From: Mesostigma viride
Lineage: Eukaryota; Streptophyta; Mesostigmatophyceae; Mesostigmatales; Mesostigmataceae
Reading direction: 5' to 3'
Length of the DNA: 51,500 bases
Assembly (NCBI GenBank): GCA_009746045.1
Contig: RPFO01000310.1
Location: forward strand, 3,642,100 to 3,693,599
Below the pieces are notes generated by a model. That model was not told the origin of the DNA. It ran no database searches and saw only the letters and a program-made list of their open reading frames with translations. How positions within the stretch are numbered: position 1 is the first letter of the stretch; each line of letters starts with the position of its first letter. Below, one piece after another: positions 22,786 to 35,700 of this stretch. The position numbers were made by a program, and so were the translations under genes.

Positions 22786-23739
22786 TGGATGGATGGAGAC
22801 ACACAATGATCCTACCGGTCTAAAATAGTCTATCTACAACATCAACTTCATCGGTCACAGATTCATGATAACTTGGGGTTTATAATGCCTCAGGACTGCA
22901 GAATGCGACACAGGATACCCGCGGCAAGAGTCATGAATGCCGCTGTGGCCTTCGCCGCGGTCCAAACTTGAGACCGGCGAGGTTGGCGGGGCCCCGGCCG
23001 GGCACGCGTACAGAAATTCGGTCCTGGTCCCGTCCGGACGACCCAGCGGCGCGGCGGGCCCGACCGCGTGCCACCATGTTGGCAGCATTATTGATTAGGT
23101 CCACCGTTCCCGCCAACTCAAATATGGCGCCAGCACAGGGCGTCGGCTGTTGTTGTGGTGGTCGCATCGCATTCATTTCATTGCAAAACCCTTGCTTTTT
23201 TAACTGGCAAATCAATTTGGGAAGGTTGTAATAGGCAAATTTTATCCAAAAGTGACGACTAAAACGCAAGGGCCATGCGCGTGCCCGTCTGATCACGTAG
23301 TCGCTGGACTGGTGATCCATTAGGCATCACCCTGCCGGCGCGCAGTGTGGGCGCGTGAGGGAAACAACAAGCCAGAGTGTAATCGCGACCATAAATTTGC
23401 TATCGTTTCGAATACTTGTTCGGTGAAAGAAACCGCTGCCGATGGCTAACCTACGTCAGTCATGGGGTAAGCATCTTTTTTATGTCCATGACCACGTGTA
23501 ATGTCTATTGTGCCTACAGGTAATCACCGGGTCTTCGGTGCTTCGGCCATTACTTATCCGTCCCGTCTTCTCCCTCGACCTTAACCTTTCATGGGTCGCA
23601 GTTGCTTGAGATACCTGGTTTAATGCGCAACTCTCACGGGTGTGTCCTGTTTGATCGCATTTACCGTCGGGCGCGCGCCCACAAACGGACGACCCCTTGC
23701 TGGCAAAATATGTTGGCATTTTTATCATCAGAGGCGCCG
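22786..23739. other. Upstream region of the coiled-coil gene
   Basis: This region contains a GC-rich island (about 22960-23110) set in AT-richer flanks, a plausible promoter or 5' UTR region for the plus-strand gene that follows. A possible leader exon reads ATGGCTAACCTACGTCAGTC then a GTAAGC donor (23442-23468). Its phase does not join cleanly to the next open exon, so I do not assign it. Confidence 0.4.
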
Positions 23740-26700
23740 ATGGACGAGCTGTCTGCCGAGAGTCACTTCCTCCCGGCAAACGCCGCGTTGGATCAGTCCT
23801 TGTCCAGCTACTCGAGCTTCCGTCCGGCTCAACATCCATCTGGGGTAAGGCGGCTTGTCCAGTGGGCCACATTTTACATATTCGAGCAGGAATTGCCATG
23901 TATACGGATCTAACCCCCCCTATAGAAAAGAAATTGGTTTAGCGAAAGCAGGAAAGGACCTTCCAAACATATGATACCTGTTCACAGGTGCTCACGTTGT
24001 GCTGCAGAGTTCCAGGTCCTACTCAACGCTTCCTTGCCGCCCTTACGGCGCATCGGCCTGATTCACGTGCATTTTTGCCATTCAGCTCCTTAATTCCATC
24101 CCGGTAAGTGGGGCCTTTCTTGTTGGCATGTTGGCATAGTTTCCTGTGGGTTGATTGGGATTGGTATCTCTGTCCTTGGCTCTCTCCCTCCTCGGGCCCT
24201 GTCGGCCACGGGTCGTCCCCTGGAGCGAGCCTCCCTGTCCCTGCTGCTGTGAACACTTACCTTGTAGTGACAACGCAGCAGCAACACTCGGTGACCCACA
24301 CCGCACCTGCCATGCAGAGGGACATGCGACAGGAGCGCGGTGGTGGCGGCGCCAGCATCCAAAGCCAGCATGCCCCACCAGCCAGTCGTGCCGGCCAGGA
24401 CACCGATGCCCATCTGCTGCAGCGACAGCTGGCACTCTCCCGCAAACTGCTCAAGGGGGGGCCGCCGCCAGGTGGTGCGGGTAGCAGACACGACACGGTT
24501 CGTGCGTCCCGTAGCAAGCTGCCTGCCGACATGCCTCCCTGGCCAGCGACAGGGCAGGGGCAGTACGATGTGCCGTATGCGAACAGCAGACGCACGTCAT
24601 TGAGCCCGCAAGACATTGGGGCCGGACGGGGGGCGGATGCCAGGGTGTGGGACGTCGGCGGTGTCTACCAGGGGGGCGACCGGCTGAGCCCTGGCTGGGA
24701 CCCTGTGGGGGACGCGGAGCCGTCGGCGCCGCTGGCCGCCACCTCGCGGGTGCTGCGTTATGGGGGCGTCACCGCACTGCAGGGTGGGCGGGGGTACGAT
24801 GACGGCGGGTTTGGGGATGTGCGGCTGTCGCAGCAACCGCCGATACTGAGCTACGGTTCGTTGCGACCGCTGCTGCAACCGTTGCACTGCCTGCTGCCAT
24901 GTTGCTGAGTTGCGGTGTCATCATCTTATTATCGTGTCATTTTTTCATTTTGTCATGGTGTCATATTGTCATGCTGGAAAATGTTTACTAGGCATAATGC
25001 AGATTGTAACATTTGGAGGGGGCTAATCCTTCCCACCTAGCGGCTCCTGGGGATGCACTTACTCCTGTGTTATGGCTGTCTGTGTGTTGTTTGCGACCGC
25101 GTTTGTTTGACGGCTGACAGAAGAAGCGGAGCGGAGGCTTAGCGGCGGAGGCAGTGGCGGTGGCTCGTGGCGAGGCAACAACCAAAGCCAGGGACAGATG
25201 CAGGCACAAGGGCAGGAGTTGAGCCCGCGAGCGCAAGTACAAATGCAGGGGCAAAGCCCAGGGCAAAGGCACAAGTTAGCGCAAGGGCTCAGCCCAGGGG
25301 CCGGGCAAGTGCAAGCGCAAGGGCAAGCGCAAGGGCAAGCACAAGGGCAAGCACAAGGGCAAGGGGCGGCACGTGGGCATGCGTCGAGGAGCTCCGTTGG
25401 CAGCATTGACTCGTTGACAGACTCGTGGTCATCCCTGCCCTCACGAACAGTCAGCAACGTAGAGACCTACTTGGCGCCATCAGGGCCCAGCCCAATGGTT
25501 GCTGTGGGCCAGGGCGCTGCTGCTCCTGCCCAGGAGGAAGCGGGGGCCCAGCCGGCTGGCATGAGTGCCAAAGGGGCGGTGGCGTCACCGACGCAGCCAA
25601 CGCAGGTGTCCAGCGGGGGTGGGGTCGAAGGTCCGGGTGGAGCCCAGGTAGGTTCGCAGTGAGTATTGGGTCTTTCAGCGGCAAGTTACGCGCTTAGGGC
25701 AGGGCAGGCGTGGGATTAGCGGTCGGCTTGGGCAGGCAACGGAAAGGAAGCGATTTTGATTGCCCAGGACAGTTGGGGACGAGTGATAATCGCTTTAGGA
25801 TCGGTGTTGCGTAACCTTGGGTTTAGGGTCGCAAAATGAGTTGGACGCCCTACACTTCCCACAGCGAAGGGAATTGAGGCGGCAGCCGCCTACCAGCACA
25901 GGCCACCTATCAGCATGCCACCTGTCAGCACCGCATTTGTTGATTAGTAAAGGCCCGAGGTGTGAGGGCGTGATGTTTGTTAACGCACACAAAGTGGTCT
26001 TCATAAAAATGTTTGATCGGTTTTGTTTTTACGTGTGCATGCTCTTCTGCATAGCTGCCTTCCAGCAAAGTAGGCACGCGAGTTCTGTGTAAGAAGTTAT
26101 GTGTGTTATACATAGCATATCGGAAAGATGTCCTCGGGGGAGATGGAGACACACACAGTGGTGTGCAGACAGTGGGCACACTTTGGGGTGTCCTCGATTG
26201 GCACCTTTCCCTTGGTATTACTGGGTTTATATATATTTCGATTGGCACCATTCCCTTGGTATTACTGGGTTTATATATATTATTAGAAAATATCATCCTT
26301 GCTCCCTTTTGCATAGAAACCCCAGCAATGCAGAGGACTGTGCTAACCTGCTCGCACGGACCGCTCTTTGTTTCCACATGCACCAGAACTGGGCACCAAC
26401 CAGCGGGGTTGGGGAGGACATCAAGAACACCAGCCTGTCGCGCCGCCACTCGGGGGGTTCCACTCGCGCGGCGTCCGAAATAGAAGCCGACGAGTCACTG
26501 CCTACGTTGCAGGTATGTCGCCGGCGCCCAACGGGGCACCAGTGGGATACTTCTCGCGAGTTGCAGCTACGGGGAGTTGGATTAGGAAAAAGTTGCAGCT
26601 GCGGGGCTGTCGCGGGGGTTATGTCGTGGAATAATGGATATGTGTGTGGGGGGGTATCTCATTAGAGTTATGTCGTGGAATAATGGATATGTGTGGGGGG

Positions 26701-29700
26701 GTTATCTCATGGGAGTTATATCGTGGATATATCCATGTGTGTGTGGCGATGTCGTGGGGTTGACATCGTGGAATAATGGGTATGTGTGTTGGCTTCTTAG
26801 ACCCAAGCATACTTTCGAAGCACTGGTGGGAGGACATTGTGACAGTCCCGTTGCCTCTCATTTTTTAATGCCTGTGCGAACTCTTGGATGTGAGGACATC
26901 TTCGTTTTATGCAAGGTGTTCGATACCCATGTTCGGCCTCCCTTGCTGACTGCATCACTTGAACTTGAATGGTATTCCTGCGGCATGTCTGAAGAGGAAT
27001 GGAACTCCTGGATCATTCCCTGCATCAATCAACTTCGTTGCTGGGGCATTGCCACCATGTCCTTCTCATGGCCCCCTTACTTTGGAAGGGATGCAAGAAA
27101 AACCTCGCCATATACATGTGGGCTAGTGCCACGCTTTCACGATTTAATGCTTGCCCATTGGTCAAAACAAAGTGACAGTGTCTCAATTGCCTTCATGCCC
27201 ACCTGCATGGCGGCGCACTCTTGTTACAGGAGTGGCGTGCCGCGCGCAAGCAGATCGTGTCGCTGCAGGCGCGCCTGGTGCAGGAGGAGCAGCACGCAGC
27301 CGTGCTGGCGAGCAAAGTGAGGGACGTGACGGAACAGCATAAGAAGGCGGAGGCCGAGAGAGACAGCGCAGTCGCCAAGGTGAGCGCAGGGCTGGTAGGT
27401 ACGGTCTACATAATGGTGATATTGTTATATAATATGCGTCATGGCTATGTTGTTATTACAGTCAGCGGTGACATTAGGGAGGGTTTCTACCAGCTGCGGG
27501 GCTGACCCAGGTATTTCTTCCTGTACAGATGTTGCTGAATTAGAATGTGCTAATAGGCGTATATGGCGCCATCCGCTGGAGTGTAGCTGCAGGACCCGCC
27601 AGCAGTGGAATGTTGCTTGCTTCGCACCCTGCGGTGGTCCATGGAGGGGGGCATGCTTTCACAACCGCTTATGGATCGATGAACTCCTCTCGGTGCAGAT
27701 ATGGCCTGCGTGATGAGACACAGGGATGATGTGGGTCTGGAAAGCGCGTTGTCATGGTCGTCTCGCTTTCACGACCATTGTCCTTGAAGCTGCTGGGTAC
27801 CTCGCATACTCGACGTCAGAGTAACCTTCTAAGGACGGCCTGGGATTTCTTCTTCAGAAAAGGACTTGCTCAGATCCTAGGAATGGTTCGAGGAGCACAC
27901 TACTGGCTGTCCTTTCTTGCAATCGCTGCCACGTCAACAACTGCTCTGCATTTCCCATCTGACACATGCATTTCTGGGCACATCTACTTTGCTTGCATCA
28001 GCCAGAATTATGGCAGCTACCGCTGGCATCCTCTTATACCGATCTCTTGTGCCCCTCCCCCTTGCTGCCCGTTTCTTCGCACCGCAGGCGGACCGAGCGC
28101 ATGTGACGGTGCTGGAGCTGCAGGACAAGATCAAGGAAATGGACATGCGGTGGAAGAAAGTGGAGGTGGAGTCTCAGAGTAAGCGATGTCGATAGTAATA
28201 GTATGGCAGAAATAATAGTAAGAGTAAGAGTAAGAGTAAGAGTAAGAGTAAGAGTAAGAGTAAGAGTAAGAGTAAGAGTAAGAGTAAGAGTAAGAGTAAG
28301 AGTAAGAGTAAGAGTAAGAGTAAGAGTAAGAGTAAGAGTAAGAGTAAGAGTAAGAGTAAGAGTAAGAGTAAGAGTAAGAGTAAGAGTAAGAGTAAGAGTA
28401 AGAGTAAGAGTATGGCAGAAATAACAGTAATAGTAATAGTAATATATAATAGTAATAGTAATACTATGGCAGAAATAAATGATATTGGCTTTAGATTATA
28501 ATAGACTACTTATAGTATACACTCTGTCATGATTCGGCATTTTCCTTCTTCAGCTCACCCTTGTCTTTCCTTGTGCATGTTTGCTTGCGGAAGGATGTTG
28601 AGCGAGGTGCCTTGCAAGCCAATGATATCAATGAGACAGTCACAGCAGATATGCCTACAACACTGTCACACCCCGGTTTCATGCGAGGGGCTGGGACAGC
28701 TCAGGGGATGGCGCACTGACTGCCACACATTCCAGGTTTCCAAGCTGCTGCTTACTGCTGGGGTTCCAGTGCTGCCCAAGCAATGATGAAGTACGGTTTT
28801 GGAATTGTGCCTGTGTGCTTGTACTTGCAGGACCCCTGATTCAGTACCGGCGGTCCGCTTGATGCCCTAATGTAACTTCCTTTGAGGGTGTATTGGCATT
28901 CCATGTAAACACGTGTCCATAGTTCACTCCTGTGGGAGGCCTTCTTTTATCAGGGTGCCTGATAGGGCTACGTCGTGCGTGTTACCGGCTTGGACAAACT
29001 TTCGGACTAAGCCATCAGTCCACCGCCAGTGTCCAGGAATCGCAGCATGCCTGGCTTTGCAAACTGTATCATGAGAGCATGCGCTGGCCCCTGTGCATCG
29101 TGTAGCCTCTGGGTTAGTTTGGCCCTGGCTGACTGTAGGTATACCATCAACAAATTGTATCGCTTGGGTCACCCCCCGGGTGCCTGCTGCCTGTGCAGTG
29201 GCGGAGAAGCGCGAGAGGGACGCGCGGGAGCGGTGCACGTATCTGGTGGAGGAGAACCGGCGGCTGACGGTGCAGCTGCAGGATTACCAGGTATGGGGAA
29301 GGGTAGGACGACCAGGTGTGGGGAAGGGTAGGATGACCAGGTGTGGGGAAGGGTAGGATGACCAGGTGTGGGGAAGGGTAGGATGACCCGGTGTGGGGAA
29401 GGGTAGGACGACCAGGTGTGGTGAAGGGTAGGATGAGCAGGTGTGGTGAAGGGTAGGACGACCAGGTGTGGGGAAGGGTAGGACGACCAGGTGTGGGGAA
29501 GGGTAGGACGACCAGGTGTGGGGAAGGGTAGGACGACCAGGTGTGGTGAAGGGTAGGACGGCCAGGTGTGGGGAAGGGTAGGATGAGCAGGTGTGGTGAA
29601 GGGTAGGACGACCAGGTGTGGTGAAGGGTAGGACGACCAGGTGTGGGGAAGGGTAGGATGAGCAGGTGTGGTGAAGGGTAGGACGACCAGGTGTGGGGAA

Positions 29701-32700
29701 GGGTAGGATGACCAGGTGTGGGGAAGGGTAGGATGACCCGGTGTGGGGAAGGGTAGGACGACCAGGTGTGGTGAAGGGTAGGATGAGCAGGTGTGGGGAA
29801 GGGTAGGACGGCCAGGTGTGGGGAAGGGTAGGACGACCAGGTGTGGGGAAGGGTAGGATGACCAGGTGTGGGGAAGGGTAGGATGACCAGGTGTGGTGAA
29901 GGGTAGGACGACCAGGTGTGGGGAAGGGTAGGATGACCAGGTGTGGGGAAGGGTAGGACGACCAGGTATGGTGAAGGGTAGGACGACCAGGTGTGGGGAA
30001 GGGTAGGACGGCCAGGTGTGGTGAAGGGTAGGACGGCCAGGTGTGGGGAAGGGTAGGACGACCAGGTGTGGTGAAGGGTAGGATGACCAGGTGTGGTGAA
30101 GGGTAGGACGACCAGGTGTGGGGAAGGGTAGGACGACCAGGTGTGGTGAAGGGTAGGATGAGCAGGTGTGGGGAAGGGTAGGACGGCCAGGTGTGGGGAA
30201 GGGTAGGACGACCAGGTGTGGTGAAGGGTAGGATGACCAGGTGTGGGGAAGGGTAGGACGGCCAGGTGTGGGGAAGGGTAGGACGACCAGGTGTGGTGAA
30301 GGGTAGGACGACCAGGTGTGGGGAAGGGTAGGACGGCCAGGTGTGGTGAAGGGTAGGACGACCAGGTGTGGGGAAGGGTAGGATGACCAGGTGTGGTGAA
30401 GGGTAGGACGACCAGGTGTGGTGAAGGGTAGGATGACCAGGTGTGGGGAAGGGTAGGACGGCCAGGTGTGGTGAAGGGTAGGATGACCAGGTGTGGTGAA
30501 GGGTAGGATGACCAGGTGTGGTGAAGGGTAGGATGACCAGGTGTGGGGAAGTGTAGGATGACCAGGTGTGGTGAAGGGTAGGATGAGCAGGTGTGGGGAA
30601 GGGTAGGACGACCAGGTGTGGTGAAGGGTAGGACGAAAAAGGGGGGGGAAGGGTAGGACGACCAGGTGTGGGGAAGGGTAGGACGACCAGGTGTGGTGAA
30701 GGGTAGGACGACCAGGTGTGGGGAAGGGTAGGACGGCCAGGTGTGGTGAAGGGTAGGATGAGCAGGTGTGGGGAAGGGTAGGACGGCCAGGTGTGGTGAA
30801 GGGTAGGATGACCAGGTATGGTGAAGGGTAGGATGACCAGGTGTGGGGAAGGGTAGGACGAGCAGGTGTGGTGAAGGGTAGGACGACCAGGTGTGGGGAA
30901 GGATAGGACGACCAGGTGTGGGGAAGGGTAGGATGAGCAGGTGTGGTGAAGGGTAGGATGACCAGGTGTGGTGAAGGGTAGGATGACCAGGTGTGGGGAA
31001 GGGTAGGACGGCCAGGTGTGGTGAAGGGTAGGATGACCAGGTGTGGTGAAGGGTAGGATGACCAGGTATGGTGAAGGGTAGGATGACCAGGTGTGGGGAA
31101 GGGTAGGACGAGCAGGTGTGGGGAAGGGTAGGATGACCAGGTGTGGGGAAGGGTAGGATGACCAGGTGTGGTGAAGGGTAGGATGACCAGGTGTGGTGAA
31201 GGGTAGGATGACCAGGTGTGGGGAAGGGTAGGACGGCCAGGTGTGGTGAAGCGTAGGATGACCAGGTGTGGGGAAGGGTAGGACGACCAGGTGTGGGGAA
31301 GGGTAGGATGAGCAGGTGTGGTGAAGTGTAGGATGACCAGGTGTGGTGAAGGGTAGGACGACCAGGTGTGGTGAAGGGTAGGATGACCAGGTGTGGGGAA
31401 GGGTAGGATGACCAGGTGTGGGGAAGGGTAGGACGGCCAGGTGTGGGGAAGGGTAGGATGACCAGGTGTGGTGAAGGGTAGGATGACCAGGTGTGGTGAA
31501 GGGTAGGATGAGCAGGTGTGGTGAAGGGTAGGACGACCAGGTGTGGTGAAGGGTAGGACGACCAGGTGTGGTGAAGGGTAGGATGACCAGGTGTGGGGAA
31601 GGGTAGGATGACCAGGTGTGGGGAAGGGTAGGATGAGCAGGTGTGGTGAAGGGTAGGACGACCAGGTGTGGGGAAGGGTAGGACGACCAGGTGTGGGGAA
31701 GGGTAGGATGACCAGGTGTGGGGAAGGGTAGGATGACCAGGTGTGGGGAAGGGTAGGACGGCCAGGTGTGGGGAAGGGTAGGATGACCAGGTGTGGGGAA
31801 GGGTAGGACGACCAGGTGTGGTGAAGGGTAGGATGAGCAGGTGTGGGGAAGGGTAGGACGACCAGGTGTGGGGAAGGGTAGGACGACCAGGTGTGGGGAA
31901 GGGTAGGACGACCAGGTGTGGTGAAGGGTAGGACGGCCAGGTATGGTGAAGGGTAGGACGACCAGGTGTGGGGAAGGGTAGGATGAGCAGGTGTGGTGAA
32001 GGGTAGGATGACCAGGTGTGGGGAAGGGTAGGACGACCAGTTGTGGGGAAGGGTAGGATGACCAGGTGTGGGGAAGGGTAGGACGACCAGGTGTGGGGAA
32101 GGGTAGGACGGCCAGGTGTGGTGAAGGGTAGGACGACCAGGTGTGGTGAAGGGTAGGACGACCAGTTGTGGGGAAGGGTAGGATGACCAGGTGTGGGGAA
32201 GGGTAGGACGACCAGGTGTGGGGAAGGGTAGGACGACCAGGTGTGGGGAAGGGTAGGATGACCAGGTGTGGGGAAGCGTAGGACGACCAGGTGTGGGGAA
32301 GGGTAGGATGACCAGGTGTGGTGAAGGGTAGGACGACCAGGTGTGGTGAAGGGTAGGATGACCAGGTGTGGGGAAGGGTAGGACGACCAGGTGTGGGGAA
32401 GGGTAGGACGACCAGAAGTGGTGAAGGGTAGGACGACCAGGTGTGGTGAAGGGTAGGACGACCAGGTGTGGGGAAGGGTAGGACGACCAGGTGTGGGGAA
32501 GGGTAGGACGGCCAGGTGTGGGGAAGGGTAGGACGACCAGGTGTGGTGAAGGGTAGGACGAGCAGGTGTGGGGAAGTGTAGGACGACCAGGTGTGGGGAA
32601 GGGTAGGACGACCAGGTGTGGGGAAGGGTAGGATGACCAGGTGTGGGGAAGGGTAGGATGACCAGGTGTGGTGAAGGGTAGGACGACCAGGTGTGGTGAA

Positions 32701-35700
32701 GGGTAGGATGAGCAGGTGTGGGGAAGGGTAGGATGACCAGGTGTGGTGAAGGGTAGGATGACCAGGTGTGGGGAAGGGTAGGATGACCAGGTGTGGTGAA
32801 GGGTAGGACGACCAGGTGTGGGGAAGGGTAGGATGACCAGGTGTGGGGAAGGGTAGGATGACCAGGTGTGGTGAAGGGTAGGACGACCAGGTGTGGTGAA
32901 GGGTAGGATGACCAGGTGTGGTGAAGGGTAGGACGACCAGGTGTGGTGAAGGGTAGGATGACCAGGTGTGGGGAAGGGTAGGACGGCCAGGTGTGGGGAA
33001 GGGTAGGATGACCAGGTGTGGGGAAGGGTAGGATGACCAGGTGTGGTGAAGGGTAGGACGGCCAGGTGTGGTGAAGGGTAGGATGAGCAGGTGTGGGGAA
33101 GGGTAGGACGACCAGGTGTGGTGAAGGGTAGGACGACCAGGTGTGGGGAAGGGTAGGATGACCAGGTGTGGGGAAGGGTAGGACGACCAGGTGTGGTGAA
33201 GGGTAGGATGACCAGGTGTGGGGAAGGGTAGGATGACCAGGTGTGGTGAAGGGTAGGATGACCAGGTGTGGGGAAGGGTAGGATGACCAGGTGTGGTGAA
33301 GGGTAGGACGACCAGGTGTGGGGAAGGGTAGGATGACCAGGTGTGGGGAAGGGTAGGATGACCAGGTGTGGTGAAGGGTAGGACGACCAGGTGTGGGGAA
33401 GGGTAGGATGACCAGGTGTGGGGAAGGGTAGGATGACCAGGTGTGGGGAAGGGTAGGACGACCAGGTGTGGTGAAGGGTAGGACGGCCAGGTGTGGTGAA
33501 GGGTAGGACGACCAGGTGTGGTGAAGGGTAGGATGACCAGGTGTGGTGAAGGGTAGGATGACCAGGTGTGGTGAAGGGTAGGATGACCAGGTGTGGTGAA
33601 GGGTAGGACGACCAGGTGTGGTGAAGGGTAGGACGACCAGGTGTGGGGAAGTGTAGGACGACCAGGTGTGGGGAAGGGTAGGACGACCAGGTGTGGTGAA
33701 GGGTAGGACGACCAGGTGTGGGGAAGGGTAGGACGACCAGGTGTGGGGAAGGGTAGGACGACCAGGTGTGGGGAAGGGTAGGATGACCAGGTGTGGGGAA
33801 GGGTAGGATGAGCAGGTGTGGTGAAGGGTAGGATGACCAGGTGTGGTGAAGGGTAGGATGACCAGGTGTGGGGAAGGGTAGGACGACCAGGTGTGGGGAA
33901 GGGTAGGACGACCAGGTGTGGGGAAGGGTAGGATGAGCAGGTGTGGTGAAGGGTAGGATGACCAGGTGTGGGGAAGGGTAGGATGACCAGGTGTGGTGAA
34001 GGGTAGGACGACCAGGTGTGGGGAAGGGTAGGATGACCAGGTGTGGGGAAGGGTAGGATGACCAGGTGTGGTGAAGGGTAGGACGACCAGGTGTGGTGAA
34101 GGGTAGGATGACCAGGTGTGGTGAAGGGTAGGATGAGCAGGTGTGGGGAAGGGTAGGATGACCAGGTGTGGTGAAGGGTAGGACGACCAGGTGTGGTGAA
34201 GGGTAGGACGACCAGGTGTGGTGAAGGGTAGGACGACCAGGTGTGGGGAAGGGTAGGATGACCAGGTGTGGGGAAGGGTAGGATGACCAGGTGTGGGGAA
34301 GGGTAGGATGACCAGGTGTGGGGAAGGGTAGGATGACCAGGTGTGGTGAAGGGTAGGACGGCCAGGTGTGGTGAAGGGTAGGATGAGCAGGTGTGGGGAA
34401 GGGTAGGACGACCAGGTGTGGTGAAGGGTAGGACGACCAGGTGTGGGGAAGGGTAGGATGACCAGGTGTGGGGAAGGGTAGGACGACCAGGTGTGGTGAA
34501 GGGTAGGATGACCAGGTGAGGGGAAGGGTAGGATGACCAGGTGTGGTGAAGGGTAGGATGACCAGGTGTGGGGAAGGGTAGGATGACCAGGTGTGGTGAA
34601 GGGTAGGACGACCAGGTGTGGGGAAGGGTAGGATGACCAGGTGTGGGGAAGGGTAGGATGACCAGGTGTGGTGAAGGGTAGGACGACCAGGTGTGGGGAA
34701 GGGTAGGATGACCAGGTGTGGGGAAGGGTAGGATGACCAGGTGTGGGGAAGGGTAGGACGACCAGGTGTGGTGAAGGGTAGGACGGCCAGGTGTGGTGAA
34801 GGGTAGGATGACCAGGTGTGGTGAAGGGTAGGATGACCAGGTGTGGTGAAGGGTAGGATGACCAGGTGTGGTGAAGGGTAGGACGACCAGGTGTGGTGAA
34901 GGGTAGGACGACCAGGTGTGGGGAAGTGTAGGACGACCAGGTGTGGTGAAGGGTAGGACGACCAGGTGTGGTGAAGGGTAGGACGGCCAGGTGTGGTGAA
35001 GGGTAGGATGACCAGGTGTGGGGAAGGGTAGGACGACCAGGTGTGGTGAAGGGTAGGACGACCAGGTGTGGGGAAGGGTAGGACGACCAGGTGTGGGGAA
35101 GGGTAGGACGACCAGGTGTGGGGAAGGGTAGGATGACCAGGTGTGGGGAAGGGTAGGATGAGCAGGTGTGGTGAAGGGTAGGATGACCAGGTGTGGTGAA
35201 GGGTAGGATGACCAGGTGTGGGGAAGGGTAGGACGACCAGGTGTGGGGAAGGGTAGGACGACCAGGTGTGGGGAAGGGTAGGATGAGCAGGTGTGGTGAA
35301 GGGTAGGATGACCAGGTGTGGTGAAGGGTAGGATGACCAGGTGTGGGGAAGGGTAGGACGGCCAGGTATGGGGAAGGGTAGGACGACCAGGTGTGGTGAA
35401 GGGTAGGACGGCCAGGTGTGGTGAAGGGTAGGATGACCAGGTGTGGTGAGAGGGGCCATCGGCTTGCAGGGCTACTAGGTATGATGAGAGGAGTTACACC
35501 TGTGTTTAGCTTTAATTCAACTTAGAGCTTTCCAACTTCCTGTGTGAGTTCGCACGGTCATTTCATTTCTACTTTCAGCTGCGCTTTTTAATGTGTATAC
35601 TACTAAATACTTGAGAGGTGTGTGTGTGGCGGGGGGGGGGGGGGGGCGGGCGGTTCTGGGCGGAAGAGAGTGCCAGCTTGCCAAGCGTTTTGTATGTGTC

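Noticed and set aside
23442-23468. MANLRQSWG leader exon for the coiled-coil gene
   Set aside because: It has a good start and GTAAGC donor, but no downstream acceptor joins it in phase to the supported exons.
28203-28424. Val-Arg repeat frame
   Set aside because: It is the (GTAAGA)n array in an intron.
29286-35449. CRISPR array or interstitial telomere
   Set aside because: Units are contiguous with no spacers, and the genome is eukaryotic. The G-rich unit contains GGGTAGGA but no run of a telomeric heptamer such as TTTAGGG.
29169-35459. A 2,096-codon open frame on the minus strand
   Set aside because: The 25-bp unit has no stop codon in any minus-strand frame, so the whole array is open by construction. 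It lies antisense within an intron of the coiled-coil gene and encodes only a periodic 25-residue pattern.
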